Below, in pieces: positions 7,701 to 15,199 of a DNA stretch of 19,154 nt; position 1 is the first letter of the stretch, and every line of letters begins with the position of its first letter. The notes beneath the pieces are model-generated. The model worked only from the letters and a program-made list of their open reading frames with translations. It ran no database searches and was not told the origin of the DNA. A program made the translations under genes and the position numbers. Source of the DNA: Anaerolineaceae bacterium (lineage in GTDB: Bacteria > Chloroflexota > Anaerolineae > Anaerolineales > Anaerolineaceae); NCBI GenBank assembly GCA_027348305.1, contig DAIEPS010000013.1, forward strand, positions 1 to 19,154, given 5' to 3'.

Positions 7701-10105
7701 TCACCTTGTTTGGATTGATCGCCTATCCGATCGTCAGGTTGATCTTCAAAGGGCTGCCGGACCGCGGTTATCCCTTCAGCCGATTGGCAGGAATGCTGCT
7801 TGTGGCTTACATTACCTGGCTGTCCGGTTCAACCTTCTTCACTTTTTCGCGATTGACGATTGTTGTTGTTCTTGTCTTGTTGGTGCTGGTCAGCGGATTT
7901 TTAGCATATAAACAACGCGCAGAACTCAAAATTGAATGGCTGACCAAAAAGAAATATTTCCTGACCGTTGAGTGTGTCATGCTGGTGCTGTTCCTTGTTA
8001 GCCTTGGGATCCGGTACGGCAATCCTGACCTCTGGCATCCATGGAAAGGCGGAGAGAAACCCATGGATCTCTCCTATTTTACGGCGGTGCTTAAGAGCAC
8101 GGTATTTCCGCCTTACGACCCATGGTATGCCGGCGGATATATCAATTATTACTACTGGGGATTTGTGCTCGTGGGTGTGCCAGTCAAATTGCTGGGCATC
8201 ATCCCCGCGATTGCCTACAACTTGATCATCCCTACACTCTTTGGGCTGACCGGTTTGGGTGCATTCAGCATCGGCTGGAATCTGTTTGCGAGAAAACGGC
8301 TGCATGACGATGAAGATCCGGATGTGATCAAAGCCAACACGATGCGCAGTACATTAGCGGGAATAGTCTCCATCTTCACTGTGTTGATCATGGGAAATTT
8401 AGGCACTATTCGCATGATCTGGCAGGGCTTGCAGCGGATCGTTGCGCCTGGCGGTGTCATTGACCATGCCAGCATCTTTAATCGCTTTATCTGGTTCTTC
8501 CAGGGATTGGGCAAGTTTTTCATTGGTTCACCACTGCCCTATGGCATCGGCGATTGGTATTGGATCCCGTCAAGGGCGTTGCCCAATGAGCCGATCACCG
8601 AGTTCCCGTTCTTCACCTTTACTTACGCTGATTTGCATGCCCACCTCATCGCGCTGCCTGTCACGATCTTGATCATCGGTTGGGTGCTTGGGCTGCTGCT
8701 GAATAAATGGAATTGGAAATCAGATAACGGAATCAAGCCATGGGTGAATGCGGCAATATCACTGTTGTTTGGCGGATTGGCCATTGGTTATCTGAGAGCA
8801 GCCAACACCTGGGATTTTCCGACTTACCTGCTGTTGAGCTGCCTGGTGATCGCGTATACGACCCTCCGTTATGCTGAAATTCCTGAAAAATTCCTGCCCG
8901 GCAAGCCATTGTGGCTGGCAAAAAGTGCATTCATGCTGGTGAACGTTGGCATATTGATCGGGTTGACCAGCCTATTCTATCTTCCATTCACCAAGTATTT
9001 TGGTACCTCCTACGGAAGCATCAGTCTGTGGACTACAGACCATTCCCCGCTCTCATCCTACCTGGTGCACTGGGGAGTGCAGCTCTTCATCCTTATCAGT
9101 TGGTTTGTCTGGGAAACGCGCGAATGGCTGGCCTCAACCCCCGTTTCTTCCCTAAAGAAGCTTCAACCCTATATTGGTTTGATCCAGATCGTTTTGGTGT
9201 TGTTTGGTTTGGTATTGGTTCTGTTGACAGTGCTTGGCGTCCAGATCGCCTGGCTGGCAGGGATTATGGGCGCATGGGCGATGGTCCTGATATTCAGACC
9301 GAAACAGCCTGACACCAAACGCCTCGTATTCTTTATCACCGGCACAGCACTCTTGCTCACTCTGTTTGTTGAGTTGTTCGTGCTGACAGGGGATATCGGC
9401 CGCATGAACACAGTCTTCAAATTCTATTACCAGGCCTGGACCTTTTTTGGTCTGGCAGCTGCTGCAGCGCTGGTGTGGTTGATCCCGGCTGTGAGTACCC
9501 GGTGGCGGATGGGGACTTCCACCGTCTGGCAGTTGTCGCTTGTGCTGCTGTTCTTTGGCGCGGCCTTGTACCCGGTTACTGCAGCCGCGGATAAGATCAG
9601 GGACCGGATGTCTGAGACGGCACCTCACACCTTGAATGGGATCGAATTCATGGCTACGTCTCACTATGGCGATCAAGGCGTGGATATGGACCTCAACCAG
9701 GATTATCAAGGCATACTTTGGATGCAGCAGAATGTGGTCGGATCCCCAGTGATCGTGGAAGCCAATACGGTTGAATATCGTTGGGGAAACCGTTATACAA
9801 TTTATACAGGTCTGCCGGGTGTGATGGGTTGGAACTGGCACCAGCGTCAGCAGCGTGGATTTATTGATGCCAACGGGATTGCCAACCGATTAAATGAGAT
9901 CATTACTTTTTACACAACGACAGATGCAAAAACAGCGTTGGACTTTATCAAACGATATCATGTGAGTTACATCATTGTCGGACAGATGGAACGGGCGTAT
10001 TATCCCGGTGAAGGGTTGGATAAATTCGTAAAATTTGACGGGGTATACTGGAAAGAGGTTTTCAGAGTTCAGGACACCGTCATCTATCAGGTGATAAGCG
10101 AGTAA
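4745..10105 (+). CDS. Giant membrane protein: GT39-type glycosyltransferase fused to beta-sandwiches and a DUF2298 (Chlor_Arch_YYY) module
   Basis: A 1786-residue protein in three parts. Residues 1-475 are a multi-helix GT-C enzyme of GT39/PMT type, with catalytic-loop HPDER at 54-58, SHYFTVDN further on and MRYLLPIYP from 406. Residues about 475-970 have few helices and are probably extracytoplasmic. They hold two similar beta-rich modules (about 520-640 and 653-766), then a conserved tail with ERYPLTTEYY and YDHPKVLIF. From about 976 to the end is a DUF2298 module: E1104-KPM-D1108, D1125-PW, YYY at 1135-1137, EFPFF from 1286, D1296-LHAH, NTWDFP from 1354 and RMNTVFKFY from 1553. Known: GT39 enzymes use polyprenyl-phosphate sugars; DUF2298 has no proven function. 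Inferred: an envelope glycosyltransferase with two GT-C-like units. Starts with GTG, 20 bases after the GT4 stop; the next gene follows after two bases. Confidence 0.88.
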   Translation: MSNVNEPSPINRIKKTRKPIKLNWLWDVLIIVVLLVGAFFRFTGLNWDSNYHLHPDERFLTMVESAITPVENLGQYFDTANSSLNPNNRGYTFYVYGTLPIFIVRYIGELTGQVGYESIHLVGRAVSGAFDLGTILLIFLIGRKLYKNSKLGLLAALFSAMSVLQIQISHYFTVDNVANFFVYAAIYVAVCIMMAEPKPSMELVVAEQDLEEGTTAKTDWMRYFIEGRHIGKYAIFGLLFGMALASKVSIYALAFLLPVAAMVYFSKLSKESRSAELGIILRNLAIAGALALITFRVFQPYAFMGPGFFGVKINPGWIASLKELQVISSGVVDVPYALQWARRPITFAVTNLVEWGLGLSLGLLGLFGFVWMGWRLIKGDWQKHIVLWGWTAFILITQSINWVRSMRYLLPIYPALCLISAWSIFKLWENGAGAVRKITSFHFNWRRALAIAAAILTVAGTAIWAYAFTSIYTRPVTRVAASEWILKNISSAIEMPITLEDGSQVKQLLAYQNTAIINSSQPYIYGFTANADGTASSITLEHVLYNLQNNPLATTTPAVITLQAVIRDVNGDVSAGIIQSQFIQISDARGEPAKIEFTPSVDLQKGRKYELVISVIEPDVNLKLDGGVWLNTTDGTTDGRQYLPPPALRITSKYPFKESFFPLVSGTVSRFRLNRVVDLMDSGINTKLAVVITNPNNNDQVVGIGEITASFEPEGDARGKEYWVNLKHPALLDATQMYVLSIEVQEQGSELAIYNQTPAIESTWDDALPLSENGYNLFGYELGLFGNVRNMELYYDDTQSKKDLLYTTLDQSDAIFISSNRQWGTTVRVPERYPLTTEYYRALIGCPADKDILWCYQVAQPGMFNEELGFKLTAVFQNDPAIGGIKINDQSAEEAFTVYDHPKVLIFEKTADYDPAKMRSILDQVDISLAVHKTPGQASQFSGNLLMSEIETKIQQLGGTWNKLFPANSLLNTNSVVAVIVWYLLITLFGLIAYPIVRLIFKGLPDRGYPFSRLAGMLLVAYITWLSGSTFFTFSRLTIVVVLVLLVLVSGFLAYKQRAELKIEWLTKKKYFLTVECVMLVLFLVSLGIRYGNPDLWHPWKGGEKPMDLSYFTAVLKSTVFPPYDPWYAGGYINYYYWGFVLVGVPVKLLGIIPAIAYNLIIPTLFGLTGLGAFSIGWNLFARKRLHDDEDPDVIKANTMRSTLAGIVSIFTVLIMGNLGTIRMIWQGLQRIVAPGGVIDHASIFNRFIWFFQGLGKFFIGSPLPYGIGDWYWIPSRALPNEPITEFPFFTFTYADLHAHLIALPVTILIIGWVLGLLLNKWNWKSDNGIKPWVNAAISLLFGGLAIGYLRAANTWDFPTYLLLSCLVIAYTTLRYAEIPEKFLPGKPLWLAKSAFMLVNVGILIGLTSLFYLPFTKYFGTSYGSISLWTTDHSPLSSYLVHWGVQLFILISWFVWETREWLASTPVSSLKKLQPYIGLIQIVLVLFGLVLVLLTVLGVQIAWLAGIMGAWAMVLIFRPKQPDTKRLVFFITGTALLLTLFVELFVLTGDIGRMNTVFKFYYQAWTFFGLAAAAALVWLIPAVSTRWRMGTSTVWQLSLVLLFFGAALYPVTAAADKIRDRMSETAPHTLNGIEFMATSHYGDQGVDMDLNQDYQGILWMQQNVVGSPVIVEANTVEYRWGNRYTIYTGLPGVMGWNWHQRQQRGFIDANGIANRLNEIITFYTTTDAKTALDFIKRYHVSYIIVGQMERAYYPGEGLDKFVKFDGVYWKEVFRVQDTVIYQVISE

Positions 10106-10107
10106 AC

Positions 10108-12690
10108 ATGACTGATTTCCTGCGATTCCTCTGTTGGTACCTGGCAATTAGCATCGTTGGATGGGTGAGTCTGCCCATCGTTTTCAAATTGCTGCCCAAC
10201 CTGGCCAGCAAAGGATTTGCTCTGGCAAGACCTCTTGGCCTTCTGGTCTGGGGGTATCTTTTCTGGCTGCTTTGTTCATTGGGCGTATTGCAAAACAACA
10301 CCGGCGGTGTTGTTTTGGCATTTATACTGCTGATCGCCTTATCAGTCTGGAGTTGCTCGAAAGGCAGGTTGCAGGAACTTATCGCCTGGATCAAAGATAA
10401 CAAGAAAACCATCATTGTAATGGAAGTGCTGTTCCTGGCAGCTTTCGCATTCTGGACAATTGTCCGTGCTGCCGGACCTGATGTCTCTGCAACTGAAAAA
10501 CCCATGGAACTGGCTTTTATCAATGCCATTCTGAAATCACCATCGTTCCCTCCGATGGACCCCTGGCTTTCCGGGTATGCCATATCATATTATTACTTCG
10601 GCTATGTGATCGTTTCCATGTTGATCAGAGTGACGGGGGTCGCATCTTCGATCGGGTTTAACCTCAGTGCAGCCTTGTGGTTCGCTTTGACTGCACTGGC
10701 AGCCTATGGGGTTGTTTATGACCTGATCGCCATATGGAAGCGCTCTGATGACGTTGAACACAAGCAAGCACTCTTTAAGGCAAGGTTGGGTGCTTTCTTT
10801 GCACCCCTTTTTGTCCTTATTATCAGTTGTCTCGAAGGTGTGCTCGAATTCTTATATTCCAACCAGATCTTCTGGAAGGCTAATGCATCTGGCACCTTGA
10901 CCTCCAAATTTTGGACATGGCTATCAATAGGCGAACTGGATGCCGCACCAACCATGCCTGTTTCTTTCTGGCCGAACCGCCCGGCAGGCTGGTTGTGGTG
11001 GCGCGGATCGCGGGTGCTGCAAGACCTGAACCTGGCCGGTGGCAAGATCGAGATCATCGATGAATTTCCATTTTTCACATATTTATTGTCCGATCTGCAT
11101 CCGCATTTACTGGCGATGCCATTCGGTTTGCTCGCAATTGGATTGTGTCTGAACTTGTTCCTTGGCATAAAGAGCTATATCTCTGCAAATGAATCCATTT
11201 TCAAATGGTTAAAACGCTGGGATTTCTGGTTTATCGCCTTGATCCTCGGCAGCCTGGCTTTCATCAACACCTGGGATTTTCCGATCTATGTCGGATTGTT
11301 CTGCCTGGTAGTCACTTTCATGCGCATCAAGGAATCAGGCTGGCATGGCGAACGCATTTGGGATTTCATCAAATCAGGGTTAATGGTTGGAATTACCGGT
11401 ATCATTCTGTTTTTGCCATTCTATCTCGGTTTTAAATCACAGGCAGGCGGCTTGCTGCCGAGTCTTGAATTTGTCACCAGGGGGATCCATTTTTGGATAC
11501 TCTTTGGGGCATTGTTGATCCCGATCATCATCTGGCTGGTTTTTCAACTCTGGCAGATCAAAAACGCAAAAGTAATCCTGAAAGGGCTGCGTTTTGCACT
11601 GCTGCTTTTCATCGGTCTTTTTGTGGTTTCATTGTTATTTGGGATATTTATTTACAACCTCAATGACACCGGTTTGCGGCTATTATCCTCATCGAATGCC
11701 GCCGTTTCAGCTTTGGGGCAAAAACTGCAAAACGCCGGTCAGGCCTTCGCGAATTTCCACGGTACTAACAGTGCCGGACCTGTACTTCAAGCTTCACTGG
11801 TGCGCAGGTTGAATTCCCCCGGTACCTGGATCACTTTGCTGCTTATGCTGACCGGAACCTGGGCGCTGCTCGGACAACCCGGGAATTCCAAGTCGGCTGC
11901 AACTGGTGTTTCGAAGGCCGCGGAAGAACAAAATGATCTAGACACAACAAGGGTGAGAGGGTTTGTCGCCTTATTATTGCTCATCGGAATCGCCCTGACA
12001 GTGTTCCCGGAGTTTTTCTATCTACGCGATCAGTTTGGCAACCGCATGAATACCATCTTCAAGTTCTACTTCCAGGCGTGGATCTTGTGGGGCATTGTTG
12101 CCTCTTATGCCAGCGTGGAATTGTTATCCCGCTTGAAGGGATTAAAAAGTGCTTTGTTTACGATCACATTAATCATTATCATGATCGCCGGTCTGGCTTA
12201 TCCGGTGGTGATGCTGGCTAACAAAACCAATAATTTCAAACCTGCAACTTTTACACTTGATGGAAATAGTTACCTGGCAGAATATACCCCGGATGATTAC
12301 GCCGGTATGCTATGGCTCAGTCAACAGCCTCTTGGGATTGTTTCTGAAGCAGTTGGCGGCAGCTATTCGGAATACGCCAGGGTCTCAACGCGCACAGGAA
12401 TGCCTACCGTGTTGGGCTGGCCTGGACATGAAGGACAGTGGCGTGGAGGATACGCCGAGGTTGGATCACGTCAAGCAGACATTGAAACGATCTATTCCTC
12501 AACTGATTGGACACTTGTTTCGAGCCTGATAAAGCTTTACAACATCCGATATATCTATTTTGGACCGCTTGAAGCATCAACCTACAAGGCAGACGGTGCT
12601 TTATTCAAGACCAATTTGCCATTGATCTATCAAAACAATAGTGTAAGCATTTATGAGGTTCCAGACAGCAGCGGTGAGGTGGCGCCATGA
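10108..12690 (+). CDS. DUF2298 / Chlor_Arch_YYY integral membrane protein
   Basis: An 860-residue, very hydrophobic protein that is a stand-alone copy of the C-terminal module of the preceding giant. It shares the same motifs in the same order: E130-KPM-E134, D151-PW, YYY at 161-163 followed by FG, EFPFF from 319, D329-LHPH, NTWDFP from 387 and RMNTIFKFY from 646. A C-terminal soluble part (about 690-860) has DYAGMLW and IRYIYFG, matching DYQGILW and VSYIIVG in the giant. Members of TIGR03662 have this size and the YYYxG motif. Function is unknown; the multi-helix layout with acidic loop residues suggests a GT-C-fold transferase (inference). A hydrophilic segment at about 520-620 lacks a recognised domain. 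The ATG is two bases after the previous stop, and the end overlaps the next gene as ATGA. Confidence 0.9.
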   Translation: MTDFLRFLCWYLAISIVGWVSLPIVFKLLPNLASKGFALARPLGLLVWGYLFWLLCSLGVLQNNTGGVVLAFILLIALSVWSCSKGRLQELIAWIKDNKKTIIVMEVLFLAAFAFWTIVRAAGPDVSATEKPMELAFINAILKSPSFPPMDPWLSGYAISYYYFGYVIVSMLIRVTGVASSIGFNLSAALWFALTALAAYGVVYDLIAIWKRSDDVEHKQALFKARLGAFFAPLFVLIISCLEGVLEFLYSNQIFWKANASGTLTSKFWTWLSIGELDAAPTMPVSFWPNRPAGWLWWRGSRVLQDLNLAGGKIEIIDEFPFFTYLLSDLHPHLLAMPFGLLAIGLCLNLFLGIKSYISANESIFKWLKRWDFWFIALILGSLAFINTWDFPIYVGLFCLVVTFMRIKESGWHGERIWDFIKSGLMVGITGIILFLPFYLGFKSQAGGLLPSLEFVTRGIHFWILFGALLIPIIIWLVFQLWQIKNAKVILKGLRFALLLFIGLFVVSLLFGIFIYNLNDTGLRLLSSSNAAVSALGQKLQNAGQAFANFHGTNSAGPVLQASLVRRLNSPGTWITLLLMLTGTWALLGQPGNSKSAATGVSKAAEEQNDLDTTRVRGFVALLLLIGIALTVFPEFFYLRDQFGNRMNTIFKFYFQAWILWGIVASYASVELLSRLKGLKSALFTITLIIIMIAGLAYPVVMLANKTNNFKPATFTLDGNSYLAEYTPDDYAGMLWLSQQPLGIVSEAVGGSYSEYARVSTRTGMPTVLGWPGHEGQWRGGYAEVGSRQADIETIYSSTDWTLVSSLIKLYNIRYIYFGPLEASTYKADGALFKTNLPLIYQNNSVSIYEVPDSSGEVAP

Positions 12691-14420
12691 CTTTAATTGA
12701 AAAACTCAATTCATTGATCAAACGATATTTCACTCTGCTCATGGTGATCGCTCTGCTATTGGCAGCTTTCATGCGCTTTGTGAAACTTGACGCGCCTGGC
12801 TTGACGGACCATGAGGCCAATATTGCCTTGCAGGCGTTATCCGCTGCCAAAGGGCAGGACGGCGTGATTGGCGGGCAGCCCGGATATGTAGGGTTAACCT
12901 CTCTGCTCTTTTCGGTTTTTGAGAGCAGCAATTTCTTTGCTCGATTCTGGCCCGCCTTGTTTGGCATCGGGCTGGTGCTTGTGCCCGGACTGTTCCGGAA
13001 ACACCTTGGAGAGCTAACGAGCCTGCTGCTGGCTTACTTGATCGCCCTGGAACCGGGTCTGGTGGCGTTATCACGGTCCGCGGATGGCAGTATGATCACC
13101 ATCGCATCGCTGCTGCTGGCGATCGGATTGTTTGAAAATCGAAAGATGATCCCGGCCGGGATATTTGCCGGGCTGGCCCTGGCGGGCAGTGAGAACTTCT
13201 GGCCGTTAGCCCTGGCACTTGGTCTTGCCTGGCTGCTGGTCTATCTGCTGGATGGCGACAAAAAGAATTCATTGGGTATCACTTCGTTAAAAATTGAAAA
13301 GAAGGGGTGGCTGGGTTTTGGTTTGGCCGCCTTGATCACTGTATTACTGGTCAGTTCGCAATACCTGCTGCGCCCGAGCGGCATAAGCGGTATCGGTTCG
13401 AGTCTGACAGATTATTTTGCGAAATGGCAAAACAAGGGTGAATTGGGGCAGGGCACGTACCTGTTGATATTACTGGTCACTCAATTCCCCGCCCTCATCC
13501 TTGGCATCTGGGGACTGGTGAACGGATTGAGGGATAAATCCCCATTGGCAAGGTTCTTAGGATTGTGGTGGGTCATCGGACTTCTGCTGGCGGTCATCAC
13601 CCCAAGTCACGACGCCATTCAAATCGCCATGGTCAACCTTCCACTCTATGTTTTGACGGCTATGCAATTATCCTGGCTGCTGGAAAGACTATCTGTCCAG
13701 TCAAGATTGGTCTTGATCGCCGAGACAGTGGTCACGATCAGCCTGCTGTTGTTTTCGATCTTGAATTTTCTCAACATGATCAACTTTCCACCCGGCGATA
13801 CTGTAACAATGCGCAACCGCATCCTCGGCACCTTTTTACCCCTGGCTCTATGGATCGCGTTCACGATTCTGCTCGCTTGGGGATGGGATTCGGTGTCTAG
13901 TAAAAGCGGCATCGTGATCGGTCTGGGGTTGATGTTCGGAATTCTTCTGGTGGGCAGCGGCTGGAAGGCTGCCGAACTGGGAAGCCGTCCGCAGAATGAA
14001 CTACTGGCGAATCCGGGCTATGTCTTCGGACAGAAAGAATTGTTCCAGACGGTTGAAGATATTTCACTTTGGAACACGGGCCAGAAAAACCGTATTGACG
14101 TACAACTTGTAGGGCTAAATTCACCATCGATTACCTGGGCATTTAGAAATTTCGAAAAAACAAAGATCCAGGAAGCTTTTCCTGTCAGTGAAACCCCGTC
14201 CATCGTTGTTTCGAGCGTGGACACCGTGATCCAAACCCAGAGTCTGTATCGAGGTCAATCCGTGATCTGGATCCAGCAGCCGGATCTTTCGCAGGCGACC
14301 TGGCAGGATTGGGTCAAATGGTTCTTCAACCGACAACTTCCGCAGAAAAAAAGCAGCATCCTGCTATGGGTTCGCAATGACCTGTTCAAGGATACGAGTA
14401 CACAAAACCAAACGCCATAA
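12687..14420 (+). CDS. GT39 / TIGR03663-like membrane glycosyltransferase, divergent active site
   Basis: A 577-residue polytopic protein. An N-terminal helix (about 13-29) is followed by a loop FMRFVKLDAPGLTDHEANIALQ, then FARFWPALFG at 84-93, the layout of GT39-type enzymes and TIGR03663 (a family typically encoded near YYY proteins). About ten more helices run to residue 430, and a soluble C-terminal part of about 140 residues follows. The catalytic-loop DE pair expected in the family appears here as D41-H-E43, and the HGP tripeptide described for TIGR03663 is not visible; GGQPGYVGL stands near that position. It may be a diverged enzyme or a non-catalytic partner. GAGG at 12676-12679, seven bases before the ATG, and the ATGA overlap with the previous gene support the start. 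An A7 run at 14346-14352 lies near the 3' end, but the frame reads through cleanly. Confidence 0.75.
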   Translation: MTLIEKLNSLIKRYFTLLMVIALLLAAFMRFVKLDAPGLTDHEANIALQALSAAKGQDGVIGGQPGYVGLTSLLFSVFESSNFFARFWPALFGIGLVLVPGLFRKHLGELTSLLLAYLIALEPGLVALSRSADGSMITIASLLLAIGLFENRKMIPAGIFAGLALAGSENFWPLALALGLAWLLVYLLDGDKKNSLGITSLKIEKKGWLGFGLAALITVLLVSSQYLLRPSGISGIGSSLTDYFAKWQNKGELGQGTYLLILLVTQFPALILGIWGLVNGLRDKSPLARFLGLWWVIGLLLAVITPSHDAIQIAMVNLPLYVLTAMQLSWLLERLSVQSRLVLIAETVVTISLLLFSILNFLNMINFPPGDTVTMRNRILGTFLPLALWIAFTILLAWGWDSVSSKSGIVIGLGLMFGILLVGSGWKAAELGSRPQNELLANPGYVFGQKELFQTVEDISLWNTGQKNRIDVQLVGLNSPSITWAFRNFEKTKIQEAFPVSETPSIVVSSVDTVIQTQSLYRGQSVIWIQQPDLSQATWQDWVKWFFNRQLPQKKSSILLWVRNDLFKDTSTQNQTP

Positions 14421-14429
14421 GGATACTAA

Positions 14430-15116
14430 ATGTCACTGATCAATTTGATTGCCATCGATGGACCCGCCGCATCCGGCAAATCTACCCTGGCAGAACTTAT
14501 CGCCAAGAAACTCAATTATTTCTTTTTTGATACCGGCGTCATGTATCGGGCTGTTACTCTGGCAGCTCTGGAGCAGGTTAAAAACCTTGATGATGAAGCC
14601 AAAGTAACTGACGTAGCCCGCCGCATCCAAATCGACGTTCAACCTGCCTCTGTGCAGGATGGGCGCGTCATGGATATTTTAGTGGACGGCAAAGATGTCA
14701 CCTGGCAGATCAGAACCCCTGAAGTGGACCACAATGTATCAAAGGTTTCTGCTTACGCAGGTGTGCGCAAGGCAATGACCGAACAACAGCGCCGGATCGG
14801 GGAACGCGGCAATATGGTGATGGTTGGCCGTGATATTGGCACGGTGGTGTTCCCTGATGCCAAATTCAAGATCTACCTTGAAGCCTCGCCGGAAGAACGC
14901 GCTCGAAGACGGTTTGTTGAAGTTCAGAATAGAGGGGAAGCCACATCATACGAAGATATCCTGGCGTCTATCCGTAAAAGAGACGCAGTGGATTCTTCAC
15001 GTGCGGTGGCGCCTTTGAAACCTGCTCATGATGCGCATGTGATCGATTCGGACGGCAAGTCCATTGATGTGGTTGTGGAAGAAGCCTTACAAATACTTGC
15101 TAATCCTGTCTCATGA
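14430..15116 (+). CDS. cmk: Cytidylate kinase
   Basis: Cytoplasmic kinase that makes CDP (or dCDP) from CMP (or dCMP) and ATP, recycling CMP from RNA decay, lipid synthesis and CMP-activated sugars. The length of 228 residues is typical of the bacterial enzyme. The P-loop GPAASGKST is at residues 11-19, DTGVMYRAV follows in the CMP-binding region, VGRDIGTVVFPDA includes R134-D135, and the lid region has SPEERARRR. Near the C-terminus are RKRDAVDSSRAVAPLKPAHDA and VIDSDG. AAGGA at 14419-14423, six bases before the ATG and overlapping the previous stop, supports the start and shows it is part of the upstream unit. The gap to the next gene is the largest in the window, so this is probably the last gene of the transcript. 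I see no hairpin-plus-T-run terminator after it. Confidence 0.97.
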   Translation: MSLINLIAIDGPAASGKSTLAELIAKKLNYFFFDTGVMYRAVTLAALEQVKNLDDEAKVTDVARRIQIDVQPASVQDGRVMDILVDGKDVTWQIRTPEVDHNVSKVSAYAGVRKAMTEQQRRIGERGNMVMVGRDIGTVVFPDAKFKIYLEASPEERARRRFVEVQNRGEATSYEDILASIRKRDAVDSSRAVAPLKPAHDAHVIDSDGKSIDVVVEEALQILANPVS

Positions 15117-15199
15117 TTCAAAAAATGTTGCATAATTAGTATTGGTGTCAATAGATAAGCATTATTCGATTTTTGGGTTATCCATTATAGGGAGTGTGT
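15117..15199 (+). promoter_or_regulatory. Intergenic gap, probable promoter region of the hydrolase-kinase unit
   Basis: An AT-rich 83-base gap, the only place where a new transcript would naturally begin. CATAAT at 15131-15136 matches five of six bases of a sigma-70 -10 box, but no convincing -35 stands at the right distance, so the exact promoter is unassigned. No rho-independent terminator for cmk is visible here. Confidence 0.3.
15189..15194 (+). promoter_or_regulatory. Shine-Dalgarno AGGGAG fixing the ATG at 15200
   Basis: AGGGAG is a strong ribosome-binding match five bases before the ATG at 15200. The in-frame GTG at 15194 begins inside this element, so it is unlikely to be the start. 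The choice matters because it places the catalytic cysteine at position 2. Confidence 0.7.

Noticed and set aside
9152..9841. 229-codon minus-strand open frame
   Set aside because: It lies wholly opposite the conserved YYY module; the translation is rich in His, Gln and Pro with no recognisable domain, as expected of a shadow frame.
14346..14352. A7 run as a frameshift or slippage site
   Set aside because: The frame continues normally to a stop nine bases before cmk; nothing suggests a second product.
15092..15143. AATACT/AGTATT inverted repeat around the cmk end as a terminator
   Set aside because: Six-base arms with a loop of about 40 bases and no T-run directly after; too weak to call.
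15194..15199. GTG start two codons upstream for the C69 hydrolase
   Set aside because: It begins inside the AGGGAG ribosome-binding site, and it would bury the nucleophile Cys that should follow the initiator Met.
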